Of a stretch of 64,000 nucleotides of DNA, positions 8,075 through 16,700 are shown piece by piece. Position numbers and translations under genes: made by a program. The DNA lies in the NCBI RefSeq assembly GCF_003034845.1, contig NZ_PZKC01000005.1:62001-126000 (forward strand), written 5' to 3'. Under the pieces are notes generated by a model. That model made no database searches. It saw only the letters and a program-made list of their open reading frames with translations, and was not told the DNA's origin. Source of the DNA: Pseudothauera lacus (GTDB lineage Bacteria; Pseudomonadota; Gammaproteobacteria; Burkholderiales; Rhodocyclaceae). Within the stretch, counting starts at the first letter, position 1. Each line of letters begins with the position of its first letter.

Positions 8075-8365
8075 ATGGGCTGGTTGCGGCTCGTCGGCGA
8101 CGCCGTCGTGCTGGCCCTGCACGTGCAGCCCAATGCGCGCCATACCGAGTTCGCCGGCCCGCACGGCGAGGCGATGAAGCTGCGCCTGGCCGCGCCACCG
8201 GTGGATGGCAAGGCCAACGCCGCCCTGTGCGCCTTTCTGGCAACGTACTGCGAGGTGCCGCGCGCCGCCGTACAGCTGATCAGCGGCGAGAGCGCGCGCG
8301 CCAAGCGCGTGCGCATCGAAGGCGTGGATGGCGAAGCGCTGACGCGGCTGCGGCGGCTGGGGTGA
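8075..8365 (+). CDS. yggU: UPF0235 / DUF167 protein YggU
   Basis: A 96-residue soluble protein of the DUF167 family, function unknown. The diagnostic segment LRLAAPPVDGKANAALCAFL (about 34-53) is present, as is the basic SGESARAKRVRIEG. ATG 8075 comes 2 bases after the yggT stop. The end of the gene forms the left arm of a hairpin shared with the converging pyrC' gene. Confidence 0.9.
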   Translation: MGWLRLVGDAVVLALHVQPNARHTEFAGPHGEAMKLRLAAPPVDGKANAALCAFLATYCEVPRAAVQLISGESARAKRVRIEGVDGEALTRLRRLG

Positions 8366-8378
8366 ACCCGCCGCAGCC
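8346..8378. terminator. Hairpin spanning the yggU stop, between converging yggU and pyrC'
   Basis: GGCTGCGGCGG (8346-8356) is the exact reverse complement of CCGCCGCAGCC (8368-8378), an 11-bp stem with an 11-base loop holding the yggU TGA. No T-tract on either strand. Probably a bidirectional end. Confidence 0.5.
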
Positions 8379-8384
8379 CATCTT

Positions 8385-9662
8385 TCAGCTGTCGAACATC
8401 ACCTGGCCTTCGACCAGGGTGTAGCGCACCCGTCCGGGCAGCTCCTGGCCGAGGAAGGGGGTGTTCTTGCCCTGGCTCCTGAGCGTCTGGCGGTTGATTG
8501 CGCTGCTCGCCGCAGGGTCGAACACGCAGACGTCGGCACGCGCGCCGGGGGCCAGGTGGCCCGCCTTGGTGATGCCGACGATGCGTGCGGCGTCGGTGGT
8601 GATGCGCGCCAGCGCGGTGGGTAGTGCAACGCCGGCTTCCCGCGCCCACTTCAGGGTCAGCGGCAGCAGCAGTTCCAGGCCGGTGGCGCCCGCCTCGGAT
8701 TCGGAGAAGGGGGTGAGCTTGCCGTCGTCGTCCACCGGGGTATGGTCCGAGCACAGCGCGTTGATGCGCCCGTCGGCGAGCGCGGCGCGCAGCGCGTCGC
8801 GGTCGGTATCGCTGCGCAGCGGCGGCACCAGGTGGCAGTTGGCGTCGAAGTGGCCGATGTCGCGGTCGCACAGGTGGAGGTGGTTGATCGACACGTCGCA
8901 GCTCACGTCGATGCCGTCGGCGCGCGCCTGCTCGATCAGGCGCAGGCCCGCGGCCGAGGACAGGCGGGTGATGTGCAGGCGTGCGCCGGTGGCCTGTGCC
9001 AGCTGCAGGTAGGTGTACAGGGCCACGGTTTCGGCGGCTACCGGGATGCCCGGCAGGCCCAGGCGGCTGGCGTACTCGCCGTCGTGCGCAAAACCGCCGC
9101 GCGACAGGAAGGGGGCGATGGGCTGCAGCCAGACGCGGAAGTCGAAGGTGGCGGCGTACTGCAGGGCGCGCATCAGCACGGCGTTGTCCACGATGGGCAC
9201 GTTGGCCTGGCTGAAGGCCACGCAGCCGGCCTCGACCAGTTCGGCCATCTCCGACAGGCGCTCGCCCTTGAGGCCGATGGTGAGCGCACCGACCGGGTAG
9301 ATGTGCGCGCGGTTGAGCTTCTTGGCACGGTAGCACAGCATCTCGACCAGGCCGGGTTCGTCCAGCGCGGGGTCGGTGTCGGGCGGAATCGCCAGGCTGG
9401 TGACGCCGCCGGCCATCGCCGCTTCCATTTCGGATTCCAGCGTGGCGCGGTACTCGAAGCCGGGTTCGCGCAGGCGCGCGGCGAGGTCGATCAGGCCGGG
9501 GCACACCACCAGACCACTGGCGTCGATCACGCGCGCGGCGGTGAAGCCGTCCGGTGCGCGGCCGTGGGCGAGGATGCGGCCGTCGGCGATGAACAGGTCG
9601 GTGACGCTGTCGAGCTGGTTTGCCGGGTCGATCACCCGGCCGTTGGCAATCTGGATTCTCAT
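8385..9662 (-). CDS. pyrC': Inactive dihydroorotase-like protein PyrC' (aspartate transcarbamoylase partner)
   Basis: This 425-residue protein has the amidohydrolase fold and overall sequence of class I dihydroorotase but lacks its metal site. The usual PGxIDxHxHxREPG reads PGLIDLAARLREPG here, so both His ligands are replaced (A61, R63). The later HxxH reads HITR (R233) and SDHAPH reads SDHTPV (V310). D306 is kept. Inactive pyrC' genes next to pyrB are known from Pseudomonas, where PyrC' is needed to assemble the dodecameric aspartate transcarbamoylase. By analogy this is a structural subunit, and a true dihydroorotase should be encoded elsewhere. It lies 19 bases downstream of pyrB. Confidence 0.9.
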   Translation of the reverse strand: MRIQIANGRVIDPANQLDSVTDLFIADGRILAHGRAPDGFTAARVIDASGLVVCPGLIDLAARLREPGFEYRATLESEMEAAMAGGVTSLAIPPDTDPALDEPGLVEMLCYRAKKLNRAHIYPVGALTIGLKGERLSEMAELVEAGCVAFSQANVPIVDNAVLMRALQYAATFDFRVWLQPIAPFLSRGGFAHDGEYASRLGLPGIPVAAETVALYTYLQLAQATGARLHITRLSSAAGLRLIEQARADGIDVSCDVSINHLHLCDRDIGHFDANCHLVPPLRSDTDRDALRAALADGRINALCSDHTPVDDDGKLTPFSESEAGATGLELLLPLTLKWAREAGVALPTALARITTDAARIVGITKAGHLAPGARADVCVFDPAASSAINRQTLRSQGKNTPFLGQELPGRVRYTLVEGQVMFDS

Positions 9663-9681
9663 TGGCGTTCTGCGTCCTTGC

Positions 9682-10641
9682 TTATTGTCCGGCCAGCATG
9701 CTCATCACCGCCATGCGCACCGCGATGCCGAAGGTGACCTGCGGCAGGATCACCGCCTGGGCGCCGTCGGCCACGGCGGAGTCGATCTCCACGCCGCGGT
9801 TCATCGGTCCCGGGTGCATGACAATGGCGTCCGGTCTGGCAAGCGCGAGCTTCTCCGCGGTGAGCCCCCAGACCTTGTAGAACTCCTGCGGGGTGGGGAG
9901 CAGGGCGCCGTTCATGCGTTCGTTCTGCAGGCGCAGCATCATCACCACGTCCACGTCCTTCAGGCCCTCGCGCATGTCGTGGAAGACGCGCACGCCCAAC
10001 TGTTCGAGTGCGGTGGGCAGCAGGGTCTTGGGGCCGATGACGCGGATCTCCGGCACGCCCAGGGTGCGCAGCGCACCGATCTGGCTGCGCGCCACGCGCG
10101 AGTGCAGCACGTCGCCGACAATGGCCACGGTGAGATTGGTGAACTCGCGCTTGTAGTGACGGATGGTGTACATGTCCAGCAGCCCCTGGGTGGGGTGGGC
10201 ATGACGGCCGTCGCCGGCGTTGATGACGTGGATGTGGTCGCGCCCGGTGTTCTGCAGGTGCTGGGCGATCAGCACCGGGGCGCCGCTGGCGGCGTGGCGG
10301 ACGACGAACATGTCGGCCTGCATCGCGCACAGGTTGTCCACGGTGTCGAGCAGGCTCTCGCCCTTGGCGGTGGAGCTGGTCGACACGTTGAGATTCACGA
10401 CGTCGGCGGAGAGGCGCTTGGCGGCGATCTCGAAGGTGGTGCGGGTACGCGTCGAGTTTTCGAAGAACAGGTTGAAGATGCTCTTGCCGCGCAACAGCGG
10501 CAGCTTCTTGACCTCGCGTTCGGCGACCTCGGTGAAGGGCGCGGCGGTGTCGAGGATGGCGTTGAGGATCTCGCGCGGCAGGCCGTCCAGGGTCAGCAGG
10601 TGCTGCAGTTCGCCGTGCTTGTTCAGTTGGGGGTCACGCAT
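9682..10641 (-). CDS. pyrB: Aspartate carbamoyltransferase catalytic subunit PyrB
   Basis: PyrB joins carbamoyl phosphate and aspartate to carbamoylaspartate, the committed step of pyrimidine synthesis. The 319 residues carry the carbamoyl-phosphate site [11 protein letters not shown] (about 60-70), the HPTQ loop ([11 protein letters not shown]) and the HPGPMNRG signature. No PyrI regulatory-chain gene is present; the neighbour is the inactive PyrC', which points to a class A-type PyrB:PyrC' enzyme. The start overlaps the end of pyrR by 8 bases. Confidence 0.97.
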   Translation of the reverse strand: MRDPQLNKHGELQHLLTLDGLPREILNAILDTAAPFTEVAEREVKKLPLLRGKSIFNLFFENSTRTRTTFEIAAKRLSADVVNLNVSTSSTAKGESLLDTVDNLCAMQADMFVVRHAASGAPVLIAQHLQNTGRDHIHVINAGDGRHAHPTQGLLDMYTIRHYKREFTNLTVAIVGDVLHSRVARSQIGALRTLGVPEIRVIGPKTLLPTALEQLGVRVFHDMREGLKDVDVVMMLRLQNERMNGALLPTPQEFYKVWGLTAEKLALARPDAIVMHPGPMNRGVEIDSAVADGAQAVILPQVTFGIAVRMAVMSMLAGQ

Positions 10642-11134
10642 CGATCAACCTCAGGGCGAAGGTACCGTCCTCGGCGCGTTCCAGTTGCAGGCTCTGCGAG
10701 GCGGGCAGGGGTTGGGGCAGGGTGTGGGCGCAGTAGCGTGCGCCGATCGGCAGCTCGCGTCCGCCGCGGTCGACCAGCACGGCGAGCTCGACGCAGGCCG
10801 GGCGGCCGAAGTCGAACAGTTCGTTGAGCGCAGCGCGGGTGGTGCGGCCGGTGTACAGCACGTCGTCGACGATGATCACGTGCGCGCCCTCGACGTTGAA
10901 GGGAATCTCGGTGCGCTGGGGTTGCGGGTGCAGGCCCTTGGAGCCGTAGTCGTCGCGGTAGAAGGAGACGTCGATGGCACCCAGCGGCTGCTTCAGGCCG
11001 AGCGCCAGGTGCAGGCGTTCGGCAAGCCACACGCCGCCGGTATGGATGCCGACCAGGGCGGTGTCGGCACTGACCTGCGGGCGCATCTGTTCGATGAGCT
11101 GCGCGCAGAGGGCTTCTGCATCAAGGTTTGACAT
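10634..11134 (-). CDS. pyrR: PyrR: uracil phosphoribosyltransferase / pyrimidine operon regulator
   Basis: A 166-residue type I phosphoribosyltransferase. The PRPP loop [20 protein letters not shown] (about 92-111) is complete. PyrR binds pyr mRNA in Gram-positive bacteria and also has UPRTase activity; in betaproteobacteria its RNA-binding role is not established. I see no PyrR-type anti-antiterminator in the 13-base space available here, since its start overlaps the end of ruvX by 14 bases. Regulation, if any, would act on the leader of the whole yqgE-pyrC' run. Confidence 0.9.
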   Translation of the reverse strand: MSNLDAEALCAQLIEQMRPQVSADTALVGIHTGGVWLAERLHLALGLKQPLGAIDVSFYRDDYGSKGLHPQPQRTEIPFNVEGAHVIIVDDVLYTGRTTRAALNELFDFGRPACVELAVLVDRGGRELPIGARYCAHTLPQPLPASQSLQLERAEDGTFALRLIDA

Positions 11135-11573
11135 GTCGGTGTGCGTCCAGGAAGTGTTGCAGGATGATCTGTGCGGCGGCGGCGTCGAGCACAGGCTTGC
11201 GTGCCTGCCAGCGACCGATGCCGACTTCGCGCAGGCGCTCTTCGGCTTCTGCCGAGCTCAGGCGTTCGTCGATCGCACTGACCGGCAGGCCGAAGCGGCC
11301 GTGCAGCTGGTTGGCAAAACGCCGGCAACGCGCGCTCATGTCGTGAGCGCTGCCGTCCAGCGCAGTGGGCAGGCCGACCACCAGCGCCACCGGTCGCCAT
11401 TCGTCGATCAGGCGGCCGATGGCGGCGAAACGCGCGGCGTTGGCCTCTTCGGCGATGGTGGTGAGGGGAGCGGCATGGCCGGTTTCGATCTCGCCCACGG
11501 CGACGCCGATGCGCGCCGTGCCGAAATCGAAACCCAGCAGGGTGCCGCGGGCTGGCAACGTGCCTTCAGGCAT
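11121..11573 (-). CDS. ruvX: RuvX/YqgF pre-16S rRNA nuclease
   Basis: YqgF trims the 5' end of pre-16S rRNA (RNase H-like fold; also called putative Holliday junction resolvase). The 150-residue frame from ATG 11573 has the catalytic Asp in [17 protein letters not shown], then [11 protein letters not shown] and the second acidic motif [14 protein letters not shown]. An alternative ATG at 11600 adds nine residues. I prefer 11573 because it overlaps the yqgE stop, as the other genes of this run overlap. The pair yqgE-ruvX is conserved across proteobacteria. Confidence 0.93.
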   Translation of the reverse strand: MPEGTLPARGTLLGFDFGTARIGVAVGEIETGHAAPLTTIAEEANAARFAAIGRLIDEWRPVALVVGLPTALDGSAHDMSARCRRFANQLHGRFGLPVSAIDERLSSAEAEERLREVGIGRWQARKPVLDAAAAQIILQHFLDAHRHVKP

Positions 11574-12132
11574 GCCCGGCAACGTCGCTGAGGTTGGCAA
11601 AGTCGATGCCCAGGCGCTGCATTGCCGCAGCCAGACGTTCTTCTGGCGGCAACTCGAAGATCACCGCCATGTCTGCCGATACGGTCAGCCAGGCGTTGTC
11701 GGCGAGCTCCTGTTCGAGCTGCCCGGCGGCCCAGCCGGCGTAGCCCAGGCTGATCAGCACCTCTGCGGGTTCACCGGTGGTGCCGATGGACTGCAGGATG
11801 TCACGGCTGCTGGTGAGGGCGAGCTCATCGCTGATGCGCAGTGTCGAATGCCATTCGCCGGCAGGCCGGTGCAGCACGAAGCCGCGGTCGGTCTGCACCG
11901 GACCGCCGAAGTACACCGGCTGCTCGGCAAAGCCGTCGGCGAGCAGCGGCAGTTCGACGCGCTCGAAGAGGGCACCGAGGGTCATGTCGATGGGGCGGTT
12001 GACGATGATGCCGAGCGCGCCCTGATCGTTGTGCTCGGCGATGTAGGTCAGGGTGCGGGCGAAATTGGGGTCGACCATGTTGGGCATGGCGATCAGGAAG
12101 TGATGCGTGAGGTTCGCTGTGATCTCGCTCAT
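11566..12132 (-). CDS. yqgE: YqgE/AlgH family protein (UPF0301)
   Basis: A 188-residue YqgE/AlgH protein of unknown biochemical role; AlgH was named for an effect on alginate expression in Pseudomonas. Family landmarks: [20 protein letters not shown] at the N terminus, [19 protein letters not shown], and [18 protein letters not shown]. First gene of the yqgE-ruvX-pyrR-pyrB-pyrC' run, in which every junction overlaps or is under 20 bases. A TAAAAT box sits exactly six bases before its ATG. Confidence 0.94.
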   Translation of the reverse strand: MSEITANLTHHFLIAMPNMVDPNFARTLTYIAEHNDQGALGIIVNRPIDMTLGALFERVELPLLADGFAEQPVYFGGPVQTDRGFVLHRPAGEWHSTLRISDELALTSSRDILQSIGTTGEPAEVLISLGYAGWAAGQLEQELADNAWLTVSADMAVIFELPPEERLAAAMQRLGIDFANLSDVAGHA

Positions 12133-12138
12133 GGCATC

Positions 12139-12144
12139 ATTTTA
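12139..12144 (-). promoter_or_regulatory. Candidate -10 box of the yqgE-pyr operon, six bases from the ATG
   Basis: On the minus strand TAAAAT is followed by six bases and the yqgE ATG (12132), so the transcript would start at or near the start codon. The nearest purine-rich stretch (AAGGG) is 14 bases upstream of the ATG, too far for a normal Shine-Dalgarno. No good -35. Confidence 0.4.
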
Positions 12145-12192
12145 CGCCCTTGTTGATGACGGTGGCGGTGGAAGCTTGCCCCGTACTGCGCG

Positions 12193-13653
12193 ATGTCGAA
12201 GACAATCGAGAAAACTGCCCTGGTCTGGTTCCGGCGCGATCTGCGCGCCCACGATCATGCCGCCCTGGCCCATGCGCTGGCGGCCTTCGGGCGCGTGTAC
12301 TGCGCCTTCATCTTCGACCGCGAGATTCTCGATGGTCTGGAGACGCGTGCCGACCGGCGGGTGGAGTTCATCCTGCGCAGTGTCGAGGCGCTCGATGCCG
12401 CCTTGCGGTCCCTTGGCGAGGGCGCCGGGGTGGCGCATGCCGGCCTGCTGGTGCGCCATGGTTTCGCCACCGAGGAGATTCCGCGCCTGGCCGTGGATCT
12501 CGGTGCGCAGGCGGTGCTGTGCAACCGCGACTACGAGCCTGCGGCACTTGAGCGCGACGGCCGTGTGGCCGCGGCACTGCTGCGGCAGGGCATCGCCTTT
12601 GGCGACTTCAAGGATCAGGTGATCTTCGAGCGCGATGAGGTGCTCAGTGGCAGTGGCCAGGCCTACAGCGTCTTCACGCCCTATGCGAAGGCCTGGCTGA
12701 AGCGCCTCGGCGACGACGACCTGCGCCCCCACGCGGTCGCCGCGCGGGCCGCGCGGCTGGCGCCGCTGCCGGCGGGGGAGCGTCTGCCGGCGCTGGACGA
12801 GCTCGGCTTCACCGCCACCAACCTCGGTGCGCTCGACCTGCCTGCGGGCGTGGAGGGGGGACGCCGGCTGCTTGGCGATTTTCTCGCTCGCATCGGCGCC
12901 TACCAGGAGGCGCGCGACTTTCCGGCGCGCAGGGGGGTGTCCTATCTGTCGGTGCACCTGCGCTTCGGGACGGTATCGATCCGCGAACTGGTTGCCGCGG
13001 CGCGCGCCCATGACAGCGCGGGGGCGCGCTGCTGGTTGAACGAACTGATCTGGCGCGAGTTCTACCAGATGATCCTGTGGCACCACCCTCATGTGCTGAC
13101 GCGCAGTTTCCGCCCCCAGTACGATGCCGTGCGCTGGGACGAGGCCCCCGCACTGCTGGAGGCGTGGCAGGAAGGGCGCACCGGCTACCCGCTGGTTGAT
13201 GCGGGGATGCGCCAGCTCGCCCAGAGCGGCTACATGCACAACCGCCTGCGCATGGTCACGGCCTCCTTCCTGTGCAAGGATCTGGGGCTGGACTGGCGCC
13301 TTGGCGAGCGCCATTTCGCCCGCCTGCTCAACGACTACGACCTTGCCGCCAACAATGGCGGATGGCAGTGGGCGGCGTCCACCGGCTGTGACGCGCAGCC
13401 GTGGTTCCGCATCTTCAATCCGCTTACCCAGTCGCAACGCTTCGATCCCGAGGGGCGCTTCATCCGCCGTTACCTGCCCGAACTGGCCGCTGTGCCGGCC
13501 CGCCACATCCACGCCCCCTGGCTGATGGATGCCGGCGCCCAGGCCGCCGCCGGGGTGCGCATCGGGCGCGACTATCCGGCCCCGGTGGTCGATCATGCAC
13601 AGGCGCGTCAGCGCACCCTGGCGCGCTACGGGGTGGTCAAGGGCGCAGACTGA
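12193..13653 (+). CDS. phrB: Deoxyribodipyrimidine photolyase (CPD photolyase)
   Basis: Light-driven repair enzyme that splits cyclobutane pyrimidine dimers using FADH- and an antenna cofactor. The 486 residues are the class I length. The N-terminal antenna domain begins with ALVWFRRDLRAHDHAAL. The C-terminal FAD/DNA-binding half has the signature GYPLVDAGMRQLAQSGYMHN and the stretch NDYDLAANNGGWQWAASTGC before RIFNP. Single gene, divergent from yqgE, convergent with pilL/chpA. Confidence 0.96.
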   Translation: MSKTIEKTALVWFRRDLRAHDHAALAHALAAFGRVYCAFIFDREILDGLETRADRRVEFILRSVEALDAALRSLGEGAGVAHAGLLVRHGFATEEIPRLAVDLGAQAVLCNRDYEPAALERDGRVAAALLRQGIAFGDFKDQVIFERDEVLSGSGQAYSVFTPYAKAWLKRLGDDDLRPHAVAARAARLAPLPAGERLPALDELGFTATNLGALDLPAGVEGGRRLLGDFLARIGAYQEARDFPARRGVSYLSVHLRFGTVSIRELVAAARAHDSAGARCWLNELIWREFYQMILWHHPHVLTRSFRPQYDAVRWDEAPALLEAWQEGRTGYPLVDAGMRQLAQSGYMHNRLRMVTASFLCKDLGLDWRLGERHFARLLNDYDLAANNGGWQWAASTGCDAQPWFRIFNPLTQSQRFDPEGRFIRRYLPELAAVPARHIHAPWLMDAGAQAAAGVRIGRDYPAPVVDHAQARQRTLARYGVVKGAD

Positions 13654-13658
13654 AGGAA

Positions 13659-13684
13659 GCGGGGCGCCGTTGCCGGCGCCCCGC
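13659..13684. terminator. Hairpin between converging phrB and chpA
   Basis: GCGGGGCGCC (13659-13668) and GGCGCCCCGC (13675-13684) form a perfect 10-bp stem with a 6-base loop in the 50-base gap. No T-tract follows on either strand. Probable bidirectional terminator for phrB and the long chemosensory operon. Confidence 0.6.
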
Positions 13685-13703
13685 CGCGCTGCTGTGCCGC
13701 CGT

Positions 13704-16700
13704 TCAGCTGCGTCCGGTATAGCCGGCCAGCAGGGCGAGCAGCTCCTCTTCCTGATACGGCTTGCCGAGATAGTGGTTGGCCCCTACTTCCTCGGCGTAG
13801 CGGCGGTGCTTCTCTGCCAGCCGCGAGGTGATCATGATCACCGGCACCTTGCGCGTGCGTTCGTCGGCGCGGATGTTGCGTACCAGGTCGAAGCCGTCCA
13901 TGCGTGGCATCTCGATGTCCGACAGGATGACGTCGGGCACGGTGTCGAGCAGCTTCTCCAGCGCATCGACGCCGTCCTTGGCGGTGAGCACCTGGTAGCC
14001 CTCGCGTTCGAGGAGGCGGCTGGCGATCTTGCGCACGGTGAGCGAGTCATCGACCACCAGGATGGTGGGGATGCGCGCCGCTGCAGGTGCCGGGCTGCCG
14101 CCGATGAGGCTGCCGTCCTCGGCGGGGCTGCCGCCCAGGCTGCGGCTGGCCAGGGCCACCGGGTTGAGGATGAGGACGATCTCGCCGTCGCCGAGTACCG
14201 TGGCTCCGGAAACGCCGACCAGGCGGGCGATCTGCGGACCGGCATTCTTGACCACGATTTCCTGGTTGCCGCGCAGCGCATCGACGTGCAGCGCCAGGGT
14301 CTGGGCGCCGGCGCGCAGCAGCAGCACCCAGTTGAAGCGTTGCACCTCCGGTTCCGCGTGGCTGTCGCCGAGCAGGCGGGTGAGGTAGCGGTAGCTGTAG
14401 TGCTCGCCCTGCCAGTCGGTGCCGCCTGCTTCGACCAGCGCCGCGAGCGGGGCGGCCTTGAGCTCCAGCACCTGGGCAATCATGCTCGACGGGATGGCGT
14501 AGGTGCGCTGTCCGGCACGCACCAGCAGGGCCTGGGTGACGGCGAGGGTGAGCGGCAGGTAGATGCGGAAGCGGGTGCCGCTGCCGGGAACGCTGGAGAC
14601 GTCGATGCGTCCGCCGGCAGCAGCGGTTTCCGATTTCACCACGTCCATGCCGACGCCGCGTCCGGAGATCGTCGACAGTGATCCCGCGGTGGAGAATCCG
14701 GGGACGAAGATGAGGTTGGTGAGGCGCTTCTCGTCGGCCTGTTCGTCGGCACCGAGCAGGCCGTTGGCGCGTGCGCGCTCGGCGATGCGCTCGAAGTCGA
14801 GACCGGCGCCGTCGTCGGCGAGCTCGATGGCGATTTCGTTGCCTTCCTGCTTCACCGTCAGGGTGATCTCGCCGATCTCGTCCTTGCCGGCGCTGCGCCT
14901 TCTGTCGGCGTCCTCGATGCCGTGGGCCACCGAGTTGCGCAGCAGGTGCTCGAGCGGGGCGACCATGTGCTCCAGCACGCCGCGGTCAAGCTCGATACGG
15001 CCGCCGCGCAGGTCGAGGTTGGCGCGTTTGCCGAGTTCCTTGGCGCTCTGGCGGACGATGCGGTAGAGGCGGTCGGCGAGGCTGTCGAAAGGCACCATGC
15101 GCACCTGCATCAGCGCCTGCTGCAGCTCGCGCGACATGCGTGCCTGGCTGTGCAGGGCGACGTCGGCGCCGTCGAGGTTCTTCAGCAGGTTCTGCTGCAC
15201 CGTGGTGACGTCGTTGACGCTCTCGGCCATCATCCGGGTGAGTTCCTGCAGACGGGTGTAGCGGTCCATCTCCAGGGGGTCGAACTCGGCATGGTGGCTT
15301 TCGGCCTGGGCAATGCGCGACTGCATCTGCACTTCGGCCTGGATCTCCACTTCGCGCAGCTGGTTGCGCAGGCGGATGACGTTCTCGGTGAGGTCGAGCA
15401 GCGAGCGGCGCAGCGTGCGCAGTTCGCCTTCGATGCGGGTACGCGCAATGCCGATCTCGCCGGCCTGGTTGACGAAGCTGTCGACCGCGTCGGCACGCAC
15501 GCGCAGCATGGCGCTGCCGGCGGCGGCCTCCTGCTCGGCAGCGACTTCGATGGCGGTTGCCGGTGCGGCGGCGGTTGTGTCCTCGGCGGGTCCTTGCGCG
15601 GCTTCCGCTGCAGCGGGGATGCCGCCGCCAGCGAGGATGTCGATGCTCTGTTCGACGATGTCGAGACCGGCGACCAGTTCGTCGATCAGGGCGCCGGGGT
15701 CGGCGGCGCCCTTGCGCAGGCTCTCGAAGCGCGACTCCATCTGGTGCACGTGTTCGCCGAGGTTCATGGCCCCGGTCATGCGCGCACTGCCCTTCAGCGT
15801 GTGGAGCTGGCGGGCGACGCTGTGCGGGTGCTCGGCGCTGCCGGGTTCGGCGCGCCAGGCGCGCAGCGCGGCGTGCAGGCCGGTGAGCAGCTCACCGCCT
15901 TCCTCCAGGAAGATGGGCAGGAGCTGGGCGTCGATCTCGTCGTGCACCGGTGCCGCAGGTTCGCTTTCGACCACCGGCGCCGCCGCCGCGGAGGTCACGG
16001 TGTCGACCACCGACGCTTCGGCGGCGGGCGTTGCTGCGGGTGCGGGGACTTCGGCGCTGAGCGCGGGCTCCTCGCTCAGCGGGTAGCGGCCAATGGCTTC
16101 CAGCTGCTCGGCGAGTTCAGGCACCGGCAGCGGCAGGCTGCGCGTTGCGACCTCGGCGACCATCGCCTCCAGGGTGTCGAGGGCGCTGCGCAGAAGGGCG
16201 GTCTGCTCGCCACTGGGGGCATGTTGCTGGTCGCGGCAGCGCGCCAGGGCGTGCTCCATTGCGCGGCCGAGCAGATGCGGCGGCTCAAGGCGCGCAGTGC
16301 CGGAAATGCCGGCCAGGGTGTGGGCGGCGCGTACCGCCGGCTCGGGCGGCGGCAAGGTCGGATTGGCCTGCAGGCGGTCGAATTCCTGGTGCAGGACGGA
16401 AATGTGGTGGGCGGCTTCGGCAAGGTAGAGATCGAACAGCGGCCGGGAGATCTCGCTGTCGCCGATGCGCACGTAGTCGCCCTCGGACGGCGGCATGTCG
16501 ACCGCTTCATCGGCTGCAATCCCGACTGCAGAGGAGGTTTCGGGCTGCTCGGGGTGCTCATCGGTGCCGCCGTCTTCGGCCTCAGCTTCGCGTGCAGCGG
16601 AGGTCTCCGCTGCCGTGGGCGCTGCGGCAGCGCTCGCGGGCAGCTCGGGCAGTTCGTTGGGGTGTTCGGCGACTCCGGGGTCTGCGGGCGGTGCGATGGG

